From positions 1 to 38,954 of the forward strand of contig CAMODE010000013.1 of assembly GCA_946611235.1 (NCBI GenBank): 38,954 bases of DNA. Reading direction: 5' to 3'. The stretch is from an uncultured Caryophanales bacterium. Lineage in GTDB: Bacteria; Bacillota_I; Bacilli_A; RF39; UBA660. Of the stretch, positions 18,205 to 28,291 are shown piece by piece. The translations under genes and the position numbers were made by a program. Below the pieces are notes generated by a model, which made no database searches, was not told the DNA's origin, and saw only the letters and a list, made by a program, of their open reading frames with translations. The stretch's first letter is position 1; every line of letters begins with the position of its first letter.

Positions 18205-19821
18205 TTAACTATCACTTAATATATTTAATTTTTTAAAGTTGAAATAAATATCTATTGTTTTATCTTGGTGTAATTCAATTCTTTTAATTAGTCTAACTGC
18301 TATCTCTCGACTAGGTTCTTCCATATTTAAGAATTCTTTAACCAAAGCAATACATTTTTCATTGTCATTAGACAAATCATTATCATAGATACTTTCAATA
18401 ATACTGTTCTTTTTATCTTCCAATTCTCTAATCTCATCATTTAGTTTATTTTTTATTCTGTTATATTGTTCTTCTTCAATATTTCCTTCTAATTTATCAA
18501 TATACATTTTATCTAAATTTCTTTTTTTAGTTTCTAAACTTTTCTCAATTTTTTTAAGATTAGATGATAAATCATTAGTATCATTTAGTTTATCTTTGTT
18601 TTTTATTAAATTATTAGTTGTCTCACTTTCATCAATATAATCTTTAAAAATTTCTTTAAGTTGTTCTATTATCTTATTCTCTAACTTTTCAAAGTTATAT
18701 GAGTGAGAAGTACATAATTTTAATTTAGAGTATTTTCTATAAGTATTACATATTGTGTAGTAATGTCCGTGACAATGACCTCCATTACCACCTTGTAAAG
18801 CCATACGGCTTTTACACTCGCCACAATATATTAAACCATCAAATACACCTCTAATTTTCTTTTCATATCTCAAACCTGTGTTTACTTTTGCTATTCTTTG
18901 GACTTCTTGGAAATCTTTTCTACTAATAATTGGTTCATGAGTGTTAGGTACAATTATCCACTCACTTTTATCATTAGGTACAATGTTTCTAACTTTATAA
19001 CTTATTCTACTTCTTCTATTTTGGACCATATCGCCAGTATATAATTCATTAGATAGAATAGACCTAATAGTAGTTGTATTCCAATAACCTAACTCGGAGT
19101 ATTTAAAAGTTCGATTTACATTTCTTATTTGTGTTGGTGTTGGTATTTTCTCATTAAATAATTGGTTGATTATTTGATTTTTAGATTTACCTTCTAATGC
19201 TAGTGAAAATATCTTCCTAACAATAGGTGCTTCTTCTTCATTTATAACTAAATGATTTTTATCATTTGGGTTAACCTTGTAACCAAAAGGAGCACAACCT
19301 CCTACCCATTTACCTTCTTGTTGTTTAGATTTTAAAGCTGCTTTGATTTTCTTTGAGTTATCTCTTGAATACATATCGTTGATAATTGCTTTAAATGGTG
19401 CTATTTCATTATTAGTAGTATCTAACATAGTATCTACACCATCTAATAATGATATATATCTTACATTGTGTTTAGGAAACCATTTTTCTACATATTCACC
19501 AGTAGTTATATAATCTCTTCCAAGTCTTGATAAATCTTTTGTAATAACCATATTTATTTTACCAAGTTCAATGTCTTTAATCATTCTTTTAAACTCTGGT
19601 CTATCAAAATTGGTTCCAGTAAACCCATCATCAATATAAATATCAACTAATTCATAACCATTATCTTTTACAAATTTTAATAAGATATTTCTTTGATTAG
19701 TAACACTTTCACTATCTTTTTCTTTATCATCTTTTTCATCTTCTTTAGATAATCTAATATATATTGCTACTTTGTAAACTATTTCACTTACTTTATTTAA
19801 GACATTTGTAAGTACTTCCAT
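18205..19821 (-). CDS. Large serine recombinase (resolvase N-terminus, recombinase domain, zinc ribbon, coiled coil)
   Basis: VAIYIRLSKEDEKD, ITKDLSRLGRDYITTGEY, GCAPFGYKVNP, zinc ribbon CGECKSRM...HGHYYTICNTYRKYSKLKLC; RBS AAGGAGGAAG. Confidence 0.95.
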   Translation of the reverse strand: MEVLTNVLNKVSEIVYKVAIYIRLSKEDEKDDKEKDSESVTNQRNILLKFVKDNGYELVDIYIDDGFTGTNFDRPEFKRMIKDIELGKINMVITKDLSRLGRDYITTGEYVEKWFPKHNVRYISLLDGVDTMLDTTNNEIAPFKAIINDMYSRDNSKKIKAALKSKQQEGKWVGGCAPFGYKVNPNDKNHLVINEEEAPIVRKIFSLALEGKSKNQIINQLFNEKIPTPTQIRNVNRTFKYSELGYWNTTTIRSILSNELYTGDMVQNRRSRISYKVRNIVPNDKSEWIIVPNTHEPIISRKDFQEVQRIAKVNTGLRYEKKIRGVFDGLIYCGECKSRMALQGGNGGHCHGHYYTICNTYRKYSKLKLCTSHSYNFEKLENKIIEQLKEIFKDYIDESETTNNLIKNKDKLNDTNDLSSNLKKIEKSLETKKRNLDKMYIDKLEGNIEEEQYNRIKNKLNDEIRELEDKKNSIIESIYDNDLSNDNEKCIALVKEFLNMEEPSREIAVRLIKRIELHQDKTIDIYFNFKKLNILSDS

Positions 19822-19876
19822 TACTTCCTCCTTATTGTACTAATTAAATGTCTATTAACAATATAATACAAAATAA

Positions 19877-20035
19877 TTATACCCCAAATGTTCCTATCTT
19901 ACAATTAGATGAAAGTTTTGTTTTATAAAGTTCTAATAATAGATTATCTATAATACTTTGTAAATCTTCTCCTTTATCATCAAAGAAAATATTTATTTCT
20001 TTCTTTACTTCTACATTTTCATCATCTTGTTTCAC
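19877..20035 (-). CDS. 52-aa small protein upstream of the recombinase (GTG start)
   Basis: VKQDDENVEVKKEINIFFDDKGEDLQSIIDNLLLELYKTKLSSNCKIGTFGV; RBS AGGAGG 8 nt upstream; not in the ORF track. Confidence 0.65.
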   Translation of the reverse strand: MKQDDENVEVKKEINIFFDDKGEDLQSIIDNLLLELYKTKLSSNCKIGTFGV

Positions 20036-20164
20036 TTTAAATTCCTCCTAGTTAAATCTATTACAAAGGTTAGAAAAATATAATTAAATAATAATGACAA
20101 AATATATCATCTAACCCTTGTATGTTGAAGATTTATTATAAATGCTTTTCTCAAAAAGTACATA

Positions 20165-21904
20165 TCAGTTTGTCACATTTTCATCATTTTTAGTAAGGTT
20201 TTGAGTATCTTCTTCTTTTAATTCTAATTCCCAATACCATTTACCTTGAACTTGTGTACTTTTAATTTTCAATTCCTTTTTTGCTCTATTAAGAGTTGAA
20301 GTACTAATATCTAATTCTTTGGCTCTTGTAGTTATTTCAACAGCACTAACACTTCCATTATTTTCTTTTAAGACATTTAAGATAAAATCTTTCGCTTCTT
20401 CTCTAGGTCTTAAAGAGTCTTCACTTAAATCAACTTCTTCAATTTGGTCTAAATAGACAATACCATTATCTAAAATATCATAAAGTATAGTGTTACCTTT
20501 TTTACCTAATGAGGCTTTAGTATGTACTATTTCTTTATTTCCAAAATCATCAATTTGAATTGTTAACATAGACCTTGCAATACCAACAAAGTCAATACTT
20601 CCTAGTGCTCTATAAATGTCATTAGTTTTGCTCTTATTTCTATGCATTACTAATATAATGGTACAATTATATTTAATAGCAAGATTTCCAATAGGAGCGA
20701 GTAGTTGTCTTACTTCACTTGCTGAATTCATTGATATACTTCCTAAATATCTTTGTAATGGGTCGATGATAACTAATCTTGGACTTTGTTCTTTAAGCGC
20801 TTTTTCAAATCTTTCTAAATCATTTAAGTTGAATAGTGGATTATCTATTTCATTAATTATAAAGATATTTTCTTGATTAGCGTCACTTAAAATAAGTCTT
20901 TCTTTAATAGTGTCCTCAATACCATCTTCACCATTTTGAAATATAACCTTTGATGGTTTAATTTCATCAAAACCTTTATCTTCATCATAAAATGGAAAAG
21001 GTTCTCCTCTTGATACTCTTGAAGCCCAATCTATTGTAAGATATGATTTACCAGTACCAGGGTCTCCAACAACTAATACTAATCTTCCAAGTGGTAGATA
21101 AGGGTACCACAACCAACTTGCTTTTTTATACTTAACATCATCAAAACATATTAAATCTATGTCACTATTATAATTTTCATCATATATAATACTTTCGCCT
21201 TTAAATGAATAATCTTTTGCTCTATTACTAAATGACTCTATTTCTTTATCAGTTAATGGTTCTTTAAACAAATGATTATTTATAAAATTATCAATTTCTA
21301 ATAATTGTTGAGGTTTGAACTGATATTTTCTATATATCTCTTTTGTATGATTAAAAAGCATAGTATTTCTTCCATCGTGGTCTTTCATATCAATAAAGCA
21401 AGTTTTATAATTAGCATTGTAATGTAGTGGGTAACAAAGTATTGGTAACTCTGGAAGATTATTTATTACTTCTTCCGTTAATTTTTCTTTACACTCTCGC
21501 ATTTTATCATTTACTTTAACAACTGCTAAACCATTATTATCACTTCTATAATCGACTTGAAAACCTCCACAAGTAAAGTAATCAGCCCAATTATAAATTT
21601 TAATGTCACTTGGTCTTTTAAAGTACAAATGATAATGATTATTTTGAGATTTGGTCCAATAAGGATGATATTTTTCTATTAAATAATGAATTAAAAAATC
21701 TTCTTTATTAGAAATAATATTACCCTCATTATCTTTTATGATATTGTCTTCATCAAAGTCCAGTACTACAACACCTTTTGGAATAATCAAAGATGAAGAA
21801 GAAAAAGTATCACAACTTGATTTAGAATACTTTTTCTTATCTTCTTCCGTTTTATAAGGGTATAGAGGTATTTTATTCTTATCAATTTCTACAAACCTTA
21901 ACAT
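20165..21904 (-). CDS. RepA-like AAA ATPase with N-terminal primase/polymerase-like region
   Basis: LVLVVGDPGTGKSYLTIDWASRVSRGEPFPF (Walker A), PRLVIIDPLQRYLG (Walker B); N-terminal VLDFDEDN...HYHLYFKRPSDIK. Confidence 0.75.
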   Translation of the reverse strand: MLRFVEIDKNKIPLYPYKTEEDKKKYSKSSCDTFSSSSLIIPKGVVVLDFDEDNIIKDNEGNIISNKEDFLIHYLIEKYHPYWTKSQNNHYHLYFKRPSDIKIYNWADYFTCGGFQVDYRSDNNGLAVVKVNDKMRECKEKLTEEVINNLPELPILCYPLHYNANYKTCFIDMKDHDGRNTMLFNHTKEIYRKYQFKPQQLLEIDNFINNHLFKEPLTDKEIESFSNRAKDYSFKGESIIYDENYNSDIDLICFDDVKYKKASWLWYPYLPLGRLVLVVGDPGTGKSYLTIDWASRVSRGEPFPFYDEDKGFDEIKPSKVIFQNGEDGIEDTIKERLILSDANQENIFIINEIDNPLFNLNDLERFEKALKEQSPRLVIIDPLQRYLGSISMNSASEVRQLLAPIGNLAIKYNCTIILVMHRNKSKTNDIYRALGSIDFVGIARSMLTIQIDDFGNKEIVHTKASLGKKGNTILYDILDNGIVYLDQIEEVDLSEDSLRPREEAKDFILNVLKENNGSVSAVEITTRAKELDISTSTLNRAKKELKIKSTQVQGKWYWELELKEEDTQNLTKNDENVTN

Positions 21905-22488
21905 ACATCTTCATCTACCTTATTGATATTGATATTATTCCTATCAAAAGTACCATGTACTGTCACATTGTTTTTTCTTGTTTCTTTTTTAGTAAGGTAT
22001 TGATATAATGTAACATCAGCGCCTACTAAAAATTGTAATGAGTCAACAATAGTATCATAAGTTTTGAAGTTAATATCTCCAAAGTATAAACCATTTATTT
22101 TTTTTACAAAAGATACTAATTGTTCTAAATACCATTGGTCATAATCTCCACCAAAAGAGTATTCATCGGTTACAATTCTTTGAATTCCATTATCATTTAT
22201 TTCATAAACTATAATGATTTTTTTATAATGCATATTTATAATACTTCCATCAGATAAGTATATTTTTTTAATTCTACCATTGTAATTTTTTCCAAGTTCC
22301 AAGTCATCATTAACAACTTGAAATGCCTCTTCAGCCATTTTTTCTAATTCAGTTTTTTCTCCATTATTATTGTGTAAATTGTTTTGTTCTTGATAATCAG
22401 GAAATGAACTCATATACTCATTGCCTTTAATATCATAACTTTCATTTGATTTCTTTTCTAATTTTTCTAATTCTTTATCTAAATCCAT
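21898..22488 (-). CDS. Hypothetical element protein
   Basis: RBS GGAGGAATTTAAAATG supports a start at 22488; stop overlaps the start of the 579-aa gene. Confidence 0.55.
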   Translation of the reverse strand: MDLDKELEKLEKKSNESYDIKGNEYMSSFPDYQEQNNLHNNNGEKTELEKMAEEAFQVVNDDLELGKNYNGRIKKIYLSDGSIINMHYKKIIIVYEINDNGIQRIVTDEYSFGGDYDQWYLEQLVSFVKKINGLYFGDINFKTYDTIVDSLQFLVGADVTLYQYLTKKETRKNNVTVHGTFDRNNININKVDEDVC

Positions 22489-22489
22489 T

Positions 22490-22885
22490 TTAAATTCCTC
22501 CAAAATTATTATTTTTTAATTTATTAAAATCAAAATAATCTAATATTTTTTCTTCACTAAAATGTTTTTCAAAGTTAATTAATTCTCTTTTATAAACATT
22601 TTTATAAATATAAGTAGCATTACAAATTGCTTCTTTATCAATTAGTTTTTTTAACACTTTATTTAGATATTTAGGTGTAACAAAATGTTTTCTTTTAACC
22701 TTAATATCAAAGTCTTCTAATAAATCTAACAATTCTAATGTTGTAAGATTTTTTGATTTTTTACTAAAAAAGTTGTCTGAATAAACAATTCTTCCATTTT
22801 CTTTTTTACATTTGATTTTTATACAAGGATAACCTTGTGATGATTTAGTTAATATACTATCAACTATTTTAACTTTATAAGTCAT
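22490..22885 (-). CDS. Hypothetical element protein
   Basis: RBS GAGAGGAAAATTAT-ATG gives MTYKVKIVDSILTKSSQGYPCIKIKCKKENGR; the longer track ORF (22945) begins inside an inverted repeat. Confidence 0.6.
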   Translation of the reverse strand: MTYKVKIVDSILTKSSQGYPCIKIKCKKENGRIVYSDNFFSKKSKNLTTLELLDLLEDFDIKVKRKHFVTPKYLNKVLKKLIDKEAICNATYIYKNVYKRELINFEKHFSEEKILDYFDFNKLKNNNFGGI

Positions 22886-22925
22886 ATAATTTTCCTCTCT
22901 TTCTTTAATTTTTTTAAATTCCACT

Positions 22926-23079
22926 TTGTCCCTAAACAGTGTCACTCATATTTTTAGAAAGGATTTTTTAACTACATAAGTTTTTTAAATTTTTAAATTA
23001 TAGAGATTTTTACCTAATGTGATTTTTATGTTAGATTTTAAACATAGTAATTTTCATGAGTAACACTATTTAGAGACAA
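22926..23079. promoter_or_regulatory. 24-nt imperfect inverted repeat pair in the divergent intergenic region
   Basis: TTGTCCCTAAACAGTGTCACTCAT (22926-22949) vs reverse complement of 23056-23079 TTGTCTCTAAATAGTGTTACTCAT (21/24). Confidence 0.75.
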
Positions 23080-23247
23080 AGATTTTAATAATATTTAATA
23101 TCAAGTCATAGTATTTCCTCCTTTCACATTAAGAATAAATCAATATTTAAATTAAAAAAATACCGATATTTTCTCGGTTTTTCTCGGTTTTTTATTGACT
23201 ATTGTTTTTAATTACTTATAATAGTATGTCAAAGGAGTTATATAGTA

Positions 23248-24213
23248 ATGAAAATAATATATAAATGTTGGTTGCCATCTTCCAATTGTGATTTATATTC
23301 AAACAATAATTCTTTATATATTAGATTTAATCCAAATGAGTTAAGAAATTTTAGTTTAGAATTAGATAGTGTAGAATTGGTTAATCAAATGAGAAAATTA
23401 GGAAGAAAAATATTTGTAAGTCTATTCAATAATAAAAAATCAATAATACTAAGAAACAAAACTCATATAGAAACTACTTCTTATAGCAAAGAAATATTTG
23501 ACAATTACAACTACTATAAAGATGATTTAATCAACTTCATTTTAAAATATGGAATACCTATTTATTCTCAAAGTGATTATGAGAAATATGATTTATTTTT
23601 TGATAACCCAATAGATTGTGAAGATACTAAATTTTTAAATCCTCTTATTGAGTCTGCTTTAACTATATTTATAGTTGAAACATTAAGAGTTGGAACTGAT
23701 AAAAATGTACTTCCAAAGATATATAAAGAGTTAAAACCAAATAACAATAATGATATTATCTTTATATTAAATAACTTAATTTTAAACTATTCTAATTATT
23801 CTAATATTGATAATATATCTATCATTTCCATTTCATTAGATAATATCTCGTATCAAAGAGAGGTTATCAGTATTGTTAATGGTATGTGGTGTGAATATTA
23901 TAATCTTGTTTATTCTAATTTTTCATCAATAAAACAATGTTGTATTTGTGGAGATTTAATCAATGAAGAAGAAAATTTAGATTATATAGATGCTCATAAT
24001 TCTTGTTTAGAAGAATATAGAATAAAACTTATAAAAGAATTAGACAAAAAAATTAGTAAAGAAACTAATCCTGAAAAGATTAAAGAATACAAAGATAAAA
24101 AAGTAGAATATAAGAATGATATTAATGAGGTATATAAAAAATTTAAAATGAGACTTTCTTGGAATAAATATGATAAAAAAAAGAAGTTAAATTTAACTAA
24201 TCATTTGAATTGA
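23248..24213 (+). CDS. Hypothetical cargo protein with Cys cluster
   Basis: 321-aa ORF, RBS AAAGGAG; CCICGDLINEEENLDYIDAHNSC; opposite strand to most element genes. Confidence 0.6.
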   Translation: MKIIYKCWLPSSNCDLYSNNNSLYIRFNPNELRNFSLELDSVELVNQMRKLGRKIFVSLFNNKKSIILRNKTHIETTSYSKEIFDNYNYYKDDLINFILKYGIPIYSQSDYEKYDLFFDNPIDCEDTKFLNPLIESALTIFIVETLRVGTDKNVLPKIYKELKPNNNNDIIFILNNLILNYSNYSNIDNISIISISLDNISYQREVISIVNGMWCEYYNLVYSNFSSIKQCCICGDLINEEENLDYIDAHNSCLEEYRIKLIKELDKKISKETNPEKIKEYKDKKVEYKNDINEVYKKFKMRLSWNKYDKKKKLNLTNHLN

Positions 24214-24811
24214 GTTTTAATATTCTATCTAATTTAGGTCGGCTCCAATTCATTAACCTAGCAAATTCACTTTTATTTATCTTCTTATTGTTGTATAAGT
24301 CTAAATTCTTATAGAAAGATAAAGGTATATCTTCTTTGGTTAGAGTAGGCCTTCCAAGTTTAACTCCTTTATTCCTACTATTTTCAATACCACTCTTAAT
24401 TCTTTCTCTTGTAACTTCAACTTCTAAACTATTAAAAGACATTATGATATTGAGAAAGAAAGTAGTAAAAGGGTCTAATTTATCTTTTGAAAAGTCAACA
24501 ACAATTCCATTTATAAGTAATTCTAATCTTAACTTCTTATCTTTTAATACTTGTAGAGTGTCAAAAAAGTCTTTAAATGACCTAGATAATCTACTCAATT
24601 CACAACAAACGATAGTGTCTCCAACATTACACTTATCTAATAATTCCATTAGTTTTGGTTTCTTTTCTTTGGTACCACTAATAAATTCATAGACTATATT
24701 TTCCTCCAATACTCCAACTTTCATTAACTCATTAATTTGTCTTGTTATATCTTGATTATTCTCATTAGTAGAACATCTACAATAACCATATCTAATATTA
24801 CTATCTTCCAT
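24197..24811 (-). CDS. Small serine recombinase (resolvase/invertase type)
   Basis: RYGYCRCSTNENNQDITRQINEL, VCCELSRLSRSFKDFF, ERIKSGIENSRNKGVKLGRP, C-terminal HTH; RBS GGAGGAGACT supports a start at 24811. Confidence 0.9.
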   Translation of the reverse strand: MEDSNIRYGYCRCSTNENNQDITRQINELMKVGVLEENIVYEFISGTKEKKPKLMELLDKCNVGDTIVCCELSRLSRSFKDFFDTLQVLKDKKLRLELLINGIVVDFSKDKLDPFTTFFLNIIMSFNSLEVEVTRERIKSGIENSRNKGVKLGRPTLTKEDIPLSFYKNLDLYNNKKINKSEFARLMNWSRPKLDRILKLNSND

Positions 24812-24951
24812 AGTCTCCTCCTTATATGTAACAAAAAACATACATTTAATTATTATTACAAAAAGGTGTCATTTCGTACACCTTTTTTAATCACTTTTAT
24901 TAAGTTTTTAATGTAACACTAATCAAATGTTTTATGTACATATTCAAAATA

Positions 24952-25221
24952 TTATTGATTTTCATTTTCTAAAACTGCATCTCTAACTATTTTTAGTTTA
25001 TCAGCCGGTAACATCATAACAAAATCAATAAGTCTTTTATACTCGTTATTTAAACTACCAAATTGACTAATATTTGGAGTTGTATTACTGAATATAGAAA
25101 TTTCTATATCTTTTAAATCTTCTAAATTTATTTTATTTGAACTTAAAATAATTACACTATTTAAGTTTAAATATATTGCTGTATTATCTTTACCACCAAT
25201 ACAAAATGATTTATTATACAT
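24952..25221 (-). CDS. Hypothetical small protein
   Basis: 89-aa ORF with upstream RBS-like GAAAGAGG. Confidence 0.45.
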   Translation of the reverse strand: MYNKSFCIGGKDNTAIYLNLNSVIILSSNKINLEDLKDIEISIFSNTTPNISQFGSLNNEYKRLIDFVMMLPADKLKIVRDAVLENENQ

Positions 25222-25250
25222 AACTAAATTCCTCTTTCTATTTTTATTTT

Positions 25251-25574
25251 TTATAATGATAGACTATAAAATTCACTAATTAACTTGCTTTGCTCTTTGT
25301 TAAGATTTAAAAATTTAGTAGCAAAGTTAATTCTTTTTTCTATATTTTCTTTATTTCTTTGTTTTAATAGTTTATCTAAATCATCATAAGACATATTATA
25401 AGACTCTGCGAATAAAGATAGAGTAAATCTATTTAATTCACTTATAGGTATTTTATATACATTTCCAGTCTTTATTGCGAATAGTTTTCCTTGCTTAATA
25501 TATCTTCTTAATGTTTTAGTTGATAAAGCCATCTTTTTACTAATATCTTTTAACCTAATATATTCTTGTTCCAT
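25251..25574 (-). CDS. Excisionase-type (MerR-like) HTH protein
   Basis: EYIRLKDISKKMALSTKTLRRYIKQGKLFAIKTGNVYKIPISELNRF. Confidence 0.7.
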   Translation of the reverse strand: MEQEYIRLKDISKKMALSTKTLRRYIKQGKLFAIKTGNVYKIPISELNRFTLSLFAESYNMSYDDLDKLLKQRNKENIEKRINFATKFLNLNKEQSKLISEFYSLSL

Positions 25575-25684
25575 TATTTAACTCCTTTCAGAAGTAGACA
25601 ACTGAAGACAACAGTTTACTTTCATTACCATAATCAATATATAAATAAAAGACAAAATAAAAGATGAAGTGAACCCCAAATAGT

Positions 25685-26110
25685 TCACTTCAAAGATAGT
25701 AAGTTATACTTTCTATCAGTTAATATCATTAAATCAGCAATTTCTTTTAATTCATAATAATGGTCGTTATTCATTAGCTCTTTATTACCAGAACAACAAG
25801 ATATTATAATTAGTGTTTTATTTTCTTCTTTTACTAATTCTTTTAGCTCAAATAACTCATCTTTGTTAATTTCTAATAGTTCTAAATAATCAACTAATAT
25901 CACACTATAATCATTTATACATTTCTTTATAAAATCAATACTATCTACTTTATTAAAGATTTTTATACTATCATTTATCTTGATATGACTATTCTTTTCC
26001 AAGTTAATATAACATGAATTTTCATAGTTGTTAAGTAACGATATACCTAAACTAGATTTATAACTTCCTGGTTCTCCATATATAACTATTAAATTATTCT
26101 TCTCTAACAT
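25685..26110 (-). CDS. Small P-loop NTPase
   Basis: LIVIYGEPGSYKSSLGISLLNNYE (Walker A), YSVILVDYLELL (Walker B). Confidence 0.6.
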   Translation of the reverse strand: MLEKNNLIVIYGEPGSYKSSLGISLLNNYENSCYINLEKNSHIKINDSIKIFNKVDSIDFIKKCINDYSVILVDYLELLEINKDELFELKELVKEENKTLIIISCCSGNKELMNNDHYYELKEIADLMILTDRKYNLLSLK

Positions 26111-26167
26111 ATTATCAATTCCTTTCTTGGTTATATATTATATCATAACTAGAAAAAATAGAGTATA

Positions 26168-26392
26168 TTAACTTTTAATTTGTTTGTTAATATATTCTTG
26201 AAACTCATATTCTTCAACACTCATCTCATAATATTTCTCATATTTCTTTATTAGTTCAACTTCTATCTTATCTAGTAATTCTTCATAGCTTTTCTTAAAA
26301 AAGAAAGACTTAATATATTTTCTAATAACTTCCTTTTTAAAATCTTCTAGTGGTTCAATAACTAATCTACTATAATCTTCTAAATAATGCAT
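26168..26392 (-). CDS. Hypothetical small protein
   Basis: 74-aa ORF with RBS GGAGGTTTTAGT. Confidence 0.45.
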   Translation of the reverse strand: MHYLEDYSRLVIEPLEDFKKEVIRKYIKSFFFKKSYEELLDKIEVELIKKYEKYYEMSVEEYEFQEYINKQIKS

Positions 26393-26407
26393 ACTAAAAC
26401 CTCCATT

Positions 26408-26842
26408 TTAATTTGAAATATATTCATTACATGATGTATGAGATTTCAAAACACATCCATGTACTCTATTAAGACCTAATACTCCTTCCTTTCTACATAA
26501 AAAACAAGCAGTTTCTTTATAATTTCCACTTTTTATGTTACACTCATATAAATATTCATAACTAATTCCTGAACTTTGAGCATATTGATGACAACTATAA
26601 TTTGATATAGAACGATAATAATGCCTCATAGTTTCATCAAAGTTTTGTTTATTATTTATTGCAGATAATAAAAATAGAGGACCAAAAATTATTAAAAATG
26701 CAATTATAAATGGTCTTGCTTTTTTAGCAAATTTACTTTGATAAAAATGTTTAGTTTGCTTAATTTTAAAACCACAATGAATACAGTTTTTTGAAGTATC
26801 ACTTATTTCTTTATTACATTCAGGACATTTTATTAAAGCCAT
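26408..26842 (-). CDS. Zinc-ribbon plus single-TM protein
   Basis: MALIKCPECNKEISDTSKNCIHCGFKI then PFIIAFLIIFGPLFLLSAI. Confidence 0.6.
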   Translation of the reverse strand: MALIKCPECNKEISDTSKNCIHCGFKIKQTKHFYQSKFAKKARPFIIAFLIIFGPLFLLSAINNKQNFDETMRHYYRSISNYSCHQYAQSSGISYEYLYECNIKSGNYKETACFLCRKEGVLGLNRVHGCVLKSHTSCNEYISN

Positions 26843-26918
26843 TATATCAACTCCTTACTCATTACTTAAATCTTTTAATAGTTCAATTACTAATTGTCTA
26901 TATAGTCTATATTATTAA

Positions 26919-28175
26919 TTACCATTTATTATGAAAAAGTTCTTCTTTTCTAATATAATCTTCAATGTCTTGCTTTTTAATAGATACTATACCATTATCA
27001 CTAACTTTACATTTTTCCCAAACATTATAACTCTCTTCATTAACATTACTTATTTCTTTAAATCTGTATAGTCCTTTAAAGGTATAATATTCATTTCTAA
27101 AAAAGTCAATTTCCTTAACAAATAGAAATATGTATCTTATCTTATTTGAGTTATTATTCTCTCTAATTTTCTCAAGCCAAAAATTACCATTATATTCAAA
27201 TTTGTTGTCATAGTAGTTTCCACTTTTAAAATTTAATGTATCGACTATAACTAATTTTCTCTCATCATTAAATTCATAATTTAATTTATCTAATGTAATA
27301 CTGTTTGATTGATTATTAATATTATCTAAATTCCTTGTAGTTAAATTACTTTCAAAACATTTGAAGCATAATTTATTAGTTCTAAAATGAGTTTTATTTT
27401 CAATCAAATAACCTCTTTTAACAATAGAATCAACACTATTTTCATCATTTTTTAACATACTATCATTTGAAAGATTAAATGAGATACTATCATAGTAACT
27501 CTCAATAAGATTATCTAATGATTTATACTTACTTATAACATTAGTAATTTTTAATAAGTCTTCATCAGTATTTATAAACTTTATATGCTTATCTAAAAAC
27601 TCACTAATAGAAATGCTTTCTATATATTTTTTAGATGTTTGATAATAATCATACTCATTTTCTTCTTTATTTAGAGTAGTTATAGAATTTATTATCATAT
27701 CTTTATCATTACTATCATTGTTTCTTATGGTAGTTTTAATTAGAACTGCATATACTTTATCTTCATATTTACGATTAACTGTATCTACATCAATAGACAA
27801 TTCTTTAAACTTATCTTTATTATTATATAAATAGTGTATTAGCTTAGTGTAATAAAGTATGGTTTTAGTTTGATGAGGTCCTAAATCACTTGAAGTTTTA
27901 TTCTCAATGATTAAATAATATTGTTCATTATTCTTCATATTTAAAGTAAGTAGTATATCTATATCACAAAATTGTCTTGTTATATCTATACTTTTAATAT
28001 CATTTATCTTATCAACTAAATCTTTCGGCATTATGGTTTTTAAAAACTCTTTTGAGAAGTTTTTATATAATTCATCATCAGTTACATTATAGAAATTTAT
28101 AATCCAACTAAAGAAAGAGTCTTGTGTAGTTTCTTTTGTCGCAAATTTAAACAAATTATTATCTTTTTTTAACAT
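26919..28175 (-). CDS. PD-(D/E)XK nuclease-like protein (PDDEXK_4-like), candidate defence cargo
   Basis: TTQDSFFSWIINFY; ITRQFCDIDILLTLNMKNNEQYYLIIENKTSSDLGPHQTKTILYYTKLI (D...ExK); RBS AAGGAAG supports a start at 28175. Confidence 0.65.
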   Translation of the reverse strand: MLKKDNNLFKFATKETTQDSFFSWIINFYNVTDDELYKNFSKEFLKTIMPKDLVDKINDIKSIDITRQFCDIDILLTLNMKNNEQYYLIIENKTSSDLGPHQTKTILYYTKLIHYLYNNKDKFKELSIDVDTVNRKYEDKVYAVLIKTTIRNNDSNDKDMIINSITTLNKEENEYDYYQTSKKYIESISISEFLDKHIKFINTDEDLLKITNVISKYKSLDNLIESYYDSISFNLSNDSMLKNDENSVDSIVKRGYLIENKTHFRTNKLCFKCFESNLTTRNLDNINNQSNSITLDKLNYEFNDERKLVIVDTLNFKSGNYYDNKFEYNGNFWLEKIRENNNSNKIRYIFLFVKEIDFFRNEYYTFKGLYRFKEISNVNEESYNVWEKCKVSDNGIVSIKKQDIEDYIRKEELFHNKW

Positions 28176-28291
28176 ATCTATACTTCCTTTCATTATGTCA
28201 AGGTAATGCTTAACATAACCATTATAGCATAATATTTATTATCAAACAATAGAAAGAGAGTAATTTCAATAATGAATTTACTCTCTAATTA

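Noticed and set aside
23158-23200. CTCGGTTTTT direct repeats as CRISPR or iterons
   Set aside because: Only two short copies; ACCGAtattttCTCGGTTTTT is more likely a terminator hairpin.
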